Assembly (NCBI RefSeq): GCF_030817535.1
Contig: NZ_JAUSZL010000002.1
Coordinates: 6,696,001 to 6,760,000 of the forward strand
Origin: Streptomyces sp. V3I8
Lineage (GTDB): Bacteria > Actinomycetota > Actinomycetes > Streptomycetales > Streptomycetaceae
Reading direction: 5' to 3'
DNA: 64,000 nt
Numbering within the stretch: position 1 is the stretch's first letter; each line of letters starts with the position of its first letter. A model generated the notes under the pieces. The model was not told the origin of the DNA. It saw only the letters and a list, made by a program, of their open reading frames with translations, and ran no database searches. The translations under genes were made by a program, and so were the position numbers. Positions 16,195 to 23,992 of this stretch are shown here, one piece after another.

Positions 16195-17523
16195 ATGCGT
16201 ACTCGTATATGGCATGCTCACGCCAGGGCATCCCTCGTCGGATGCACCGCTCTCGTGCTCGGTCTCACCGGGACCCTCGCCCACGCCCACAGCCCTGCCC
16301 GGCCCCACGCCCGTGACCTCGGGCGCGAGACCCTTCCCGCCGGGGACGGGTGGGGGTCCGAAGGGGCCGGAACCACGGGCGGGGCCGCCGCCACCGCCGC
16401 GCAGGTCCACACCGTCACCACCTGGGCCGGGTTCAAGGCCGCGTTGCAGGCCGGCGGGGACGCACCGAAGATCATCAAGATCAGGGGTGTCATCGATCCG
16501 GTCGCCGAGGGGTGTGCGTCCTTCCAGGCTCCCGGCTACGACTTCGACGCCTACCTGGAGAAGTACTCGCCCGAGAACTGGGGCCTGGACACCGATCTGT
16601 CCGGGGAGCCCGCCGACAGTCCCGAAGGGCTGCGTGCCGCCTCCGCCGCCGCCCAGGACGCGGCCATCAAGGTGAACGTCCCGGCCGACACCACCATCGT
16701 CGGCGTCGGCAAGGGCGCCGGGATCAGAGGCGGCAGCCTGCAGATCAAGGGCGTCGACAACGTCATCCTGCGCAACCTCACCATCGAGGCGCCGCTGGAC
16801 TGCTTCCCGCAGTGGGACCCGACCGACACCGACACCGGTGCCTGGAACTCCGAGTACGACGCGGTCGTGGTGTACGGCTCCACCCATGTGTGGGTCGACC
16901 ACAACACCCTGACCGACGGCCGCTACCCGGACGGCACCCTGCCCACGTACTTCGGCCGGACCTACCAGCAGCACGACGGCCTGCTCGACATCGTGCGCGG
17001 CGCCGACCATGTGACGGTGTCCTGGAACTCGGTCGAGGACCACGACAAGACCATGCTGATCGGCAACAGCGACAGCGCCGGAGCGACCGACACCGGCAAG
17101 CTCAAGGTCACCCTCCACCACAACAGGTTCGAGGGCGTCGTCGAGCGCGCGCCGCGAGTCCGCTTCGGGCAGGTCGACTCGTACAACAACCACTTCGTGG
17201 TGACCGAGGAGCAGGCGTACGGCTACACCTTCGGCGTCGGCGCCTCCTCGCAGCTGTACGCCTCGGACAACGCGTTCTCGCTGCCGGCCGGCGTCAGCGC
17301 CGCCAAGACCCTGAAGAAGTGGAGCGAGGCACCGCTCACGGCCGAGAACAACTACGTCAACGGCAGGAAGACCGACCTCATCGCCGTCCACAACGCGGAG
17401 ATCCCCGCGGAGACCCTCCGGTCGGGTGCCGGGTGGACACCCACCCTGCGCACGAAGGTCGACCCGCCGCGTGCCGTGCCGGGCATCGTCGACGGCCGCG
17501 CGGGCGCCGGAAAGGTCCGCTGA
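16195..17523 (+). CDS. Secreted pectate lyase, polysaccharide lyase family 1
   Basis: The 442-residue protein has a Sec signal (LVGCTALVLGLTGTLAHAHS, cleavage near residue 32) and a parallel beta-helix. Family 1 signatures are HVWVDHNTLTDG (the vWiDH region, calcium ligand Asp) and VERAPRVRFGQVDSYNNHF (the RxPxxR motif with the catalytic Arg). It cleaves de-esterified homogalacturonan by beta-elimination, using calcium. The ATG at 16195 follows GAAAGGA. It stands 2 bases before the pectin methylesterase gene and is presumably co-transcribed with it, so demethylation and cleavage are expressed together. Confidence 0.93.
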   Translation: MRTRIWHAHARASLVGCTALVLGLTGTLAHAHSPARPHARDLGRETLPAGDGWGSEGAGTTGGAAATAAQVHTVTTWAGFKAALQAGGDAPKIIKIRGVIDPVAEGCASFQAPGYDFDAYLEKYSPENWGLDTDLSGEPADSPEGLRAASAAAQDAAIKVNVPADTTIVGVGKGAGIRGGSLQIKGVDNVILRNLTIEAPLDCFPQWDPTDTDTGAWNSEYDAVVVYGSTHVWVDHNTLTDGRYPDGTLPTYFGRTYQQHDGLLDIVRGADHVTVSWNSVEDHDKTMLIGNSDSAGATDTGKLKVTLHHNRFEGVVERAPRVRFGQVDSYNNHFVVTEEQAYGYTFGVGASSQLYASDNAFSLPAGVSAAKTLKKWSEAPLTAENNYVNGRKTDLIAVHNAEIPAETLRSGAGWTPTLRTKVDPPRAVPGIVDGRAGAGKVR

Positions 17524-17525
17524 CC

Positions 17526-18680
17526 ATGGCCTCGCCGACAGCGACCGGCGGCAACGGCAACGGCAACGGCAGACGGTCCTTCGTGCTCGCGGGCGTCGGG
17601 GCCGCGCTCGCGCTCGGCGCCGGCGGGAACGCCCACGCACGCGGGCGTTCCCCCTTCGGACGGTACGGTTCGCCCTCGGTCCGGCTCCACGGACGGACCC
17701 TGTACGTCCACCCCGGCGGCCTCGGCGACCACACCACGCTGCAGGCCGCGGTGACCGCCGCGGGTGCGGGCGGACAGGACGGGCAGGGCGGACACACCCT
17801 GGTCGTCGCGCCGGGAACGTACCGCGAGACGGTCGCCGTCGGTGCCGACCGTACGGGGATGACCTGGCTCGGCGCCTCCGAGGACGCGCGTGACGTCGTC
17901 GTCGTGTACGACAACGCCAACGGCACCCCCAGGCCCGGCGGCGGCACCTACGGCACGAGCGGCTCGGCCACCACCACCGTGCAGGCCGACGGGTTCACCG
18001 CCCGGCACATCACCTTCGCCAACGACTGGCTGCGTGCCGACCACCCCGGGACCACCGGGACGCAGGCCGTCGCGATCAAGGTGCAGGGCGACCGGTCGGC
18101 GTTCCACCACTGCCGGTTCCTGGGCCACCAGGACACGCTGTACGCCGACACCACGGCCCTCGGCGTCCTCGCCCGGCAGTACTTCACGCACTGTTACGTC
18201 GAAGGGGACGTGGACTTCGTGTTCGGGCGGGCCACCGCCGTGTTCGAGCACTGCCACTTCCGCACCCTGGACCGGACGGACCTCACCACGGCCCCGTACG
18301 GCTTCGTCTTCGCGCCCTCGACCGCGGCCGCCGCTCCGCACGGCTACCTGGTGACGGGCAGCCGGGTGACGAGCGGAGCGCCGGACGCCTTCTACAAGCT
18401 GGCCCGGCCCTGGGTGCCCAGCTCCGACCCCACCGCGCGGCCCATGCTGACCGTACGCGGGACCCGCCTGGGCCCCGGGATCGACGCGGTGGAGCCGTAC
18501 GCCACCATGTCGGCCGCCCACCCGTGGCAGGACCAGCGGTTCGCCGAGTACCGCAACAGCGGGCCGGGCGCCGAGATCACCGTCGCCGCGAACCGGCCCC
18601 AGCTCACACGTGCCGAGGCCGCCTCGCACACCCGCAGGACGTATCTCGGCGACTGGAGGCCGCATGAGCAGGGGGACTGA
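17526..18680 (+). CDS. Secreted pectin methylesterase (CE8)
   Basis: This 384-residue right-handed beta-helix esterase shows all CE8 motifs: GTYRETV, FLGHQDTLYADT (oxyanion Gln, catalytic Asp), YVEGDVDFVFGRATAVFE (second catalytic Asp) and KLARPW (the conserved Arg-Pro-Trp). The N-terminus NGRRSFVLAGVGAALALGAG is a twin-arginine signal, so the folded enzyme is exported. It removes methyl groups from homogalacturonan, making substrate for the preceding pectate lyase. A run of GGCAACGGC codes for the N-terminal GNGNGNG stretch. Its 3' end overlaps the next gene by 17 bases. Confidence 0.93.
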   Translation: MASPTATGGNGNGNGRRSFVLAGVGAALALGAGGNAHARGRSPFGRYGSPSVRLHGRTLYVHPGGLGDHTTLQAAVTAAGAGGQDGQGGHTLVVAPGTYRETVAVGADRTGMTWLGASEDARDVVVVYDNANGTPRPGGGTYGTSGSATTTVQADGFTARHITFANDWLRADHPGTTGTQAVAIKVQGDRSAFHHCRFLGHQDTLYADTTALGVLARQYFTHCYVEGDVDFVFGRATAVFEHCHFRTLDRTDLTTAPYGFVFAPSTAAAAPHGYLVTGSRVTSGAPDAFYKLARPWVPSSDPTARPMLTVRGTRLGPGIDAVEPYATMSAAHPWQDQRFAEYRNSGPGAEITVAANRPQLTRAEAASHTRRTYLGDWRPHEQGD

Positions 18681-19860
18681 GCGGTCACCGCTGGGCCGGC
18701 GGGGTTTCGTGACGGGCGCGGGGGCGGCGGCGCTGTTCGGCGCGGCGGGGGCGGGAGCGGACGCGTCCACGGCGCACGCGGCACAGGCCGCGGGCGTTGT
18801 GGAGGGCAGCCTCCCCGACTTCCACCCCCTCCTCAAGGACGAGCTGCGCTTCCCGCTCGCCTGGGGCACCTCCCCGGTCCGGGACTTCCGGACCTGGCGG
18901 CGGACGGCCCGCTCGAAGGTCGAGGAGCACCTGTTCACCGAGCGGGACAGCACCCCGTACGACCCCTCGTTCGACGAGGGCGAGCGGGCCGAGGCCGACG
19001 GGTACACGCGGGAGTCGGTGACGCTCTCCCTCACCCGGTACGAGCGGGTCCGCGGCCTCCTGCTCACCCCGCACGGCACCGGCCCGTTCCCCGCCGTCCT
19101 GCTGCTCCACGACCACGGGTCGACATTCGACATAGGCAAGGAGAAACTGGTCCGGCCCTGGAACGACGACACGCGCCTGGCCTCCGCGCAGGCCTGGGCG
19201 GACCGGTGTTTCGGCGGACGGTTCGTCGGTGACGAGCTGGCCCGGCGCGGATACGTGGTCCTCGCCCTGGACGCGTTCGGCTGGGGCGACCGCGGCCCGG
19301 TCACCTACGAGCAGCAGCAGGCCCTGGCAAGCAACTTCTTCAATCTGGGGTCGTCGCTCGCCGGGCTCATGGCCCGCGAGGACGTGCGCGCCGCCCGCTT
19401 CCTGGCGGGCCTCGACCGGGTGGACCGGCGCCGGGTCGCCGCCGTCGGCTTCTCCATGGGGGCCTTCCGCGCCTGGCAGACGGCCGCCCTCAGCGACGAG
19501 GTCGCGGCCGCGGCGAGCGTGTGCTGGATGACCGGGCTGAAGGAGGTCATGGTGCCCGGCAACAACATCCTGCGCGGCCAGTCCGCCTACTGCATGCTGC
19601 ATCCCGGGCTCGCCCGCCACCTCGACTTCCCCGACGTGGCGAGCATCGCCGCCCCCAGGCCCATGCTCTTCTTCCACGGCGCCCAGGACACCCTGTTCCC
19701 CGCGGAGGGCGTCCGGGTCGCGTACGGGAAACTGCGCGCCGTCTGGCGCTCCCGGCACGCGGGGGAGCGGCTGCGCACCGAGGTCTGGCCCGGGCTGGGC
19801 CACGTGTTCACCGTGCCGCAGCAGGACGAGGTGTTCAGCTGGCTCGACTCCGTTCTGTGA
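18664..19860 (+). CDS. Tat-exported alpha/beta hydrolase (abhydrolase_7-like acyl esterase)
   Basis: This 398-residue hydrolase has a twin-arginine leader (LGRRGFVTGAGAAALFGAAGAGA). The catalytic core has nucleophile elbow GFSMGA, acid HGAQDTLF and base GLGHVF. It resembles the family of secreted hydrolases whose start region reads LLLTPHGTGPFPAVLLLHDHGS. Several members are acetyl or feruloyl esterases on plant polymers. It begins inside the pectinesterase gene (17-base overlap) and is the last of three translationally linked pectin genes. A role in removing acyl decorations from pectin is a reasonable inference; the specificity is unknown. Confidence 0.8.
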   Translation: MSRGTERSPLGRRGFVTGAGAAALFGAAGAGADASTAHAAQAAGVVEGSLPDFHPLLKDELRFPLAWGTSPVRDFRTWRRTARSKVEEHLFTERDSTPYDPSFDEGERAEADGYTRESVTLSLTRYERVRGLLLTPHGTGPFPAVLLLHDHGSTFDIGKEKLVRPWNDDTRLASAQAWADRCFGGRFVGDELARRGYVVLALDAFGWGDRGPVTYEQQQALASNFFNLGSSLAGLMAREDVRAARFLAGLDRVDRRRVAAVGFSMGAFRAWQTAALSDEVAAAASVCWMTGLKEVMVPGNNILRGQSAYCMLHPGLARHLDFPDVASIAAPRPMLFFHGAQDTLFPAEGVRVAYGKLRAVWRSRHAGERLRTEVWPGLGHVFTVPQQDEVFSWLDSVL

Positions 19861-19894
19861 AGCGCCCCCGCCGGTCGTCACCGGCGGGGGCGCT
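19861..19894 (+). terminator. Strong bidirectional terminator hairpin
   Basis: AGCGCCCCCGCCGGT (19861-19875) and its exact inverse complement (19880-19894) form a perfect 15-bp stem with loop CGTC. It starts at the base after the hydrolase stop and lies between convergent genes, so it can serve both strands. Confidence 0.85.
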
Positions 19895-19954
19895 CCTCTG
19901 TCCGGCCGAGGGGGGCTCAGGCCGGCAGCTCCGTGGAGCCGGACGAGGCGGCTC

Positions 19955-20782
19955 TCACCGGTACGTGATGTCAGATGCCGTGTAGTCGCAGTAGGTTCCG
20001 TCCGGACCTGATCCGTTCGTGGTCGGTTCGGCTCCGGTGTTGTTGCCGGTGTACTTCTGGCACGGCACGATCTTCTTGCTGCTGTCCCCGATGATCGTGA
20101 TGTTGCGCAGGGCGGCGGTGTCGCCGTAGTTGGTGTTGATGCCGACCAGCCGCGAACCGGGCGTGGTCACCTCGACGGTGTTGAAGATCGAGGTGCGCTT
20201 GTACTGCGTCGAGCAGTTGCCGCACGAGCGGTAGAGGGTCTTGAAGTCCTGGACCGCGAACTTCGACACGACGAGCTTGCCGCCGCCGTTGTGCTGGAAG
20301 ACCTTGTCCGCGGCCTTCTTCGCGCCGCCGCCGTACACGGTGTAGACGGCGGAGTTGCCGCCCTTGAAGGTCGCGGCGTCCTCGCCGACGTCCTCCCACC
20401 AGACGTTCTGGAGCGTGCAACTGCCCTGGCAGTGGACGCCGTCGGCGCCGGGGCTGCCGATGATGACGTTCTTCAGCGTCGCACCGTCGGCGAGCTGGAA
20501 GATCGGGTCCTGCCCCTCCTCCTGGCCGTCACCGGCGAGGTCGCCGCTGCCGTAGTAGCGCTTGTAGCCCCCGTCCCGGGTGCCGGAGACGGCGATGGTC
20601 GCCGGGACGGCCTGGCTGCCGGTGGCGGTCGGCCAGGTGGTGGCGGCGCTCGCCGTCGACGTCATCGTGCTGGTGAGCATCGCGGCCGCGGTCAGGGCGA
20701 GGGCGGACGCCCCCGAGACGACGGCACGTCGGCGGTCGGTCCTTCGGCGGTGGCGTGCGGGGTGTTCCGGCCTGGGGGTCAT
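19955..20782 (-). CDS. Secreted pectate lyase, polysaccharide lyase family 3
   Basis: The 275-residue protein has a long basic signal (RRRAVVSGASALALTAAAMLTST, mature start near AATTWP). The mature part is a compact family 3 beta-helix: GDGGQEEGQDPIFQLADGAT-like repeats, IGSPGADGVHCQG and VWWEDVGEDAATFKG (the acidic calcium-binding cluster). Six to eight cysteines sit in pairs. It cleaves polygalacturonate. ATG 20780-20782 follows a GAAGGAAA ribosome site; the longer frame to 20857 was rejected because it lacks one. It lies downstream of and co-directional with the sigma factor pair at 20902-22250. Confidence 0.9.
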   Translation of the reverse strand: MTPRPEHPARHRRRTDRRRAVVSGASALALTAAAMLTSTMTSTASAATTWPTATGSQAVPATIAVSGTRDGGYKRYYGSGDLAGDGQEEGQDPIFQLADGATLKNVIIGSPGADGVHCQGSCTLQNVWWEDVGEDAATFKGGNSAVYTVYGGGAKKAADKVFQHNGGGKLVVSKFAVQDFKTLYRSCGNCSTQYKRTSIFNTVEVTTPGSRLVGINTNYGDTAALRNITIIGDSSKKIVPCQKYTGNNTGAEPTTNGSGPDGTYCDYTASDITYR

Positions 20783-20901
20783 GTCCCGGTTTCCTTCGGT
20801 GAGGGGAAGACAGTGCGTCTTCCGGTCGCCACCAGGACGGCGGAGGTTGCCGCGCACCGGTTTTTTCCGCCACCGCCACCGCCACCGCCGGCCCGACGGG
20901 G

Positions 20902-21687
20902 CTACGAGCGGCCGTCGGCGGACCCGGTGCGCGCGAAGCCGCCCGCCACGGACCGCTGTTCGCCGTCGGCCCGGGCGGCCACCGTGTACCGGTCGTCCCC
21001 GGCGTCACGGCCGCCGCGGTCGTGGTCGTACTGGCCCGCGAACACCCACTCGCCCGGCCACACCGTACGGCCCGGCTTCAGCACCCAGGTGTAGACGAGG
21101 AAGCCGTCCCGCTCGGCGACGGTCGCCGTGAAGTCCTCCTCGGGTGCGGAGCGCCAGGCACCGGACGAGGTGACCCCGCCGGTCTGCCTGACCTTCAGCA
21201 CGACCTCCAGCGCGGTGAGCCGCCTGCCGGTCTTCACCGTCACGTCGCTCTGCGCCCAGAAGTCGTTGCTGTGCGGGTCGACCGAGCCGTCCGACCACAG
21301 CGGGCCGTCCTCGGTGCCGGCGGAAGGGGCGGAGGCGGAGGCGGAGGGGCTCGTACGGTTTGGCGGGAGCGGGGCCTTCCCCGGTGCCGGCGTCCGCGGC
21401 GTGCGGTCCGGACCGGGCGTGACCGCCACCGTCTGCTCGTCCGTCCCGTCCCGCACCGCCGACGCGACCGTGTAGGCGCCCACCGCGAGCACGCCCGCCA
21501 CCGCGGCCGTGGCGCCGGCGACCCGCAGCCAGCCGGGCGCGGACGGGCGCGTGGTGGAGCGCGGCGCGCTCTCCCCGCCCGCCATGCCCCGTTCGACGCG
21601 GGCCAGGATGCGCGCGCGGTCGGGCTCGTACGCCTCGGCCGAGTCCCGCAGTCCGGCGCGCAGTTCGTCGTCGCGCACGTCCCTCAT
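20902..21687 (-). CDS. Single-pass membrane protein partner of the SigE-family sigma factor
   Basis: The 261-residue protein has a cytoplasmic head (about 1-55, with ELRAGLRDSAEAYEPDRARILARVERGM), one membrane segment (about 56-75, VAGATAAVAGVLAVGAYTVASAV) and a Pro/Ser-rich stalk. Its extracytoplasmic domain is about 120 residues long (WSDGSVDPHSNDFWAQSDVT to AGQYDHDRGG). Its ATG overlaps the sigma stop (ATGA). I infer an anti-sigma or surface-sensing role from this arrangement. The Trp/Asp-rich outer domain has a beta-sandwich look and could bind a ligand such as polysaccharide. No ZAS zinc motif (HxxxCxxC) is present, so it is not a classical zinc anti-sigma factor. Confidence 0.7.
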   Translation of the reverse strand: MRDVRDDELRAGLRDSAEAYEPDRARILARVERGMAGGESAPRSTTRPSAPGWLRVAGATAAVAGVLAVGAYTVASAVRDGTDEQTVAVTPGPDRTPRTPAPGKAPLPPNRTSPSASASAPSAGTEDGPLWSDGSVDPHSNDFWAQSDVTVKTGRRLTALEVVLKVRQTGGVTSSGAWRSAPEEDFTATVAERDGFLVYTWVLKPGRTVWPGEWVFAGQYDHDRGGRDAGDDRYTVAARADGEQRSVAGGFARTGSADGRS

Positions 21688-22250
21688 CGCCCCCTCCCCG
21701 CGGCCCCGCCGGCCCGCAGCGCCGCCGCGTGCACCCGCCGCGGCGCCTCCTGGGACCCCAGCAGCCGCTGCAGCTCCGCCATGCCCTTCGACGTCTGGCT
21801 CTTCACGGTACCCACCGAGACACCGAGGGCGAGCGCGGTGTCCTTCTCCGAGAGGTCGAAGGAGTGGCGCAGGACCACGCACGCCCGCTTGCGGAACGGC
21901 AGCCTGCGCAGGGCCTCCTGGACATCGACCATGCCGGGGACGTCGGGGTTCTCCGTCCTGTCCTCACGCTGCGACCAGAACAGCGTGATCCGTCTGCGTT
22001 CGCGCACCGCGCTGCGGATCCGGCTGCGGGCCATGTTGGCGACCACACCGCGCGCGTACGCCACCGGGTGGTCCGCCGCCCGTACCCGGTCCCAGCGGTG
22101 CCACAGCGCGAGCAGGGCGTCCGCCGCGAGGTCGTCGGCCGCGTCCGGCTCACCCGTCAGCAGGCGGGCCAGGCGCGCCAGTTCGACGTAGTGCCGCTCG
22201 AAGAAGTCGCGGAACTCCACGGAGGCGGCGTCGTCGACGACAGTGCCCAC
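21684..22250 (-). CDS. SigE-family (ECF) RNA polymerase sigma factor
   Basis: The 188-residue protein has sigma region 2 (FRDFFERHYVELARLARLLTG...DDLAADALLALWHRWDRV) and region 4 (LRRLPFRKRACVVLRHSFDLSEKDTALALGVSVGTVKSQTSKG), typical of the actinobacterial SigE-like ECF group. GTG 22250 is chosen because GGGAGAG lies 7 bases ahead of it; the ATG at 22301 has no ribosome site. It directs transcription of a regulon released by its membrane partner, with which it overlaps by 4 bases. The next co-directional gene is the PL3 pectate lyase, 119 bases beyond the partner gene, suggesting one target. Confidence 0.88.
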   Translation of the reverse strand: MGTVVDDAASVEFRDFFERHYVELARLARLLTGEPDAADDLAADALLALWHRWDRVRAADHPVAYARGVVANMARSRIRSAVRERRRITLFWSQREDRTENPDVPGMVDVQEALRRLPFRKRACVVLRHSFDLSEKDTALALGVSVGTVKSQTSKGMAELQRLLGSQEAPRRVHAAALRAGGAAGRGR

Positions 22251-22397
22251 GGGCGGCCTCTCCCTGTTCGTTCCTGCGCGGCCCGGCGGGCCCAACCCCA
22301 TTCCGTAACACGATGAAAACCTGAAACAGGTTCAACGCGGGAACAATCCAGCCAGCATCCGGCCCACCCGGCACGCAGGCAACGAGGAGTGTCCGCC

Positions 22398-23849
22398 ATG
22401 TCCCGAACACAGCAGGTGGAAGACCGGCCGGGCGCCGGACGGCCCCCGGCGAACGGTGTCGACCGGTTCTTCAGGATCTCGGCACGGGGGTCCACCGTCG
22501 GCCGGGAGGTGCGGGGCGGCTTCGCCACGTTCTTCACGATGGCCTACATCCTTGTCCTGAACCCCATCGTCCTCAGCGGCGCCGAGGACAAGTTCGGCGA
22601 GCGGCTCGACAGCGTGCAACTGGTCACCGCCACCGCCCTGGTGGCCGCGGTGATGACGATCGTCATGGGGATCGGCGGCAACCTGCCGCTGGCGCTCGCC
22701 GCCGGTCTCGGCCTCAACGCCGTCGTCGCCTTCCAGATCGCCCCGCTGATGAGCTGGGACGACGCGATGGGCCTCGTCGTCCTCGAAGGCCTGCTGATCT
22801 GCGTCCTGGTGATGACCGGGCTGCGTGAGGCCGTCATGCACGCGATACCGCAACCGCTGAAGCAGGCGATCAGCGTCGGCATCGGGCTGTTCATCGCGTT
22901 CATCGGCTTCGTCGACGCCGGGTTCGTGACACGCGTCCCGGACGCGGCCGGCACCACCGTGCCGGTGCAGCTGGGCGGCACGGGCACCCTGTCCGGCTGG
23001 CCGGTCCTGGTGTTCTGTCTCGGGGTGCTGCTGACCATCGGGCTGCTCGCGCGCAAGGTCAGGGGCGCGATCCTGATCGGCATCGTCACCATGACGGCCG
23101 TCGCGATCGTCGTCGACGAGCTCGCCGACGTCGGGAGCTGGGGCCTGACCACGCCCCGGGTGCCGGACGACGTGGTGGCGTCGCCCGACTTCGGGCTGCT
23201 CGGGGACTTCAGCCTGTTCGGCGCGTTCGGTCAGGTGAGCGCGATCACCGTCGTGCTGCTCGTCTTCACGCTGATCCTGTCGGACTTCTTCGACACCATG
23301 GGCACCGTCGTCGGCGTCAGCGCGGAGGCGGGGCTGCTGGACGAGGAGGGCAGGGTGCCGAACCTCGGCCGCGTCCTGCTCATCGACGGAGCCGCGGCGG
23401 TGGCCGGCGGGGCGTCGTCCGCGTCGTCGGCCACCTCGTACATCGAGTCGGCGGCGGGGGTGGGGGAGGAGGCCCGTACCGGGTTCGCGAACCTGGTCAC
23501 GGGCGGGCTGTTCGCCTGCGCGCTCTTCCTCACGCCGCTGCTGACCATCGTGCCGATGCAGGCGGCGGCACCGGCGCTCGTCGCGGTCGGGTTCCTGATG
23601 ATGACGCAGGTCAAGAACATCGACTGGGACCGGTACGAGGTCGCCCTCCCGGCGTTCCTGACGATCGCGGTGATGCCGTTCACGTACTCGATCACGAACG
23701 GCATCGGCGCCGGCTTCCTGGCCTACGTCACCATCCAGGCGGTACTGGGCAGGGCGAAGGAGATCCACTGGCTGCTGTGGGGCACGGCGGCCCTGTTCCT
23801 GGTCTACTTCGCCATCGACCCCCTGGAACAACTCCTGGGAGTCCGGTGA
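22398..23849 (+). CDS. NCS2-family purine permease (AzgA-like)
   Basis: The 483-residue transporter has 12-14 membrane helices. Signatures of the AzgA group of nucleobase:cation symporters are FFTMAYILVLNP, LGLNAVVAFQ, the FFDTMGTVVGV helix-8 motif with its binding Asp, and SATSYIESAAGVGEEARTG. It takes up adenine, guanine or hypoxanthine with protons. ATG 22398 is placed 9 bases after ACGAGGAG; a GTG at 22389 lies too close to that ribosome site. The gene is monocistronic, divergent from the sigma factor, and followed by dispersed repeats. Confidence 0.9.
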   Translation: MSRTQQVEDRPGAGRPPANGVDRFFRISARGSTVGREVRGGFATFFTMAYILVLNPIVLSGAEDKFGERLDSVQLVTATALVAAVMTIVMGIGGNLPLALAAGLGLNAVVAFQIAPLMSWDDAMGLVVLEGLLICVLVMTGLREAVMHAIPQPLKQAISVGIGLFIAFIGFVDAGFVTRVPDAAGTTVPVQLGGTGTLSGWPVLVFCLGVLLTIGLLARKVRGAILIGIVTMTAVAIVVDELADVGSWGLTTPRVPDDVVASPDFGLLGDFSLFGAFGQVSAITVVLLVFTLILSDFFDTMGTVVGVSAEAGLLDEEGRVPNLGRVLLIDGAAAVAGGASSASSATSYIESAAGVGEEARTGFANLVTGGLFACALFLTPLLTIVPMQAAAPALVAVGFLMMTQVKNIDWDRYEVALPAFLTIAVMPFTYSITNGIGAGFLAYVTIQAVLGRAKEIHWLLWGTAALFLVYFAIDPLEQLLGVR

Positions 23850-23862
23850 CGGCCGGGGCGCC

Positions 23863-23965
23863 CCGTCGGGGGCGCGGGGAACGGCGCGGCCGACCCCCAC
23901 CGGCCCGCGGCCGGCCGTCGGCCTTCAAGGGGCGCGGGGAACTGCGCAGTCTTTCAGGGCGGCCC
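23863..23965. repeat. Two copies of the dispersed GGGGCGCGGGGAACTGCGC element
   Basis: GGGGGCGCGGGGAACGGCGCGG (near 23869) and AAGGGGCGCGGGGAACTGCGCAG (near 23927-23949) are same-direction copies separated by CGGCCGGCCG-like filler. They sit between the convergent permease and PBP genes. Confidence 0.7.
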
Positions 23966-23992
23966 GCACGGGCCCGCGGCCCGCACGGGCCG

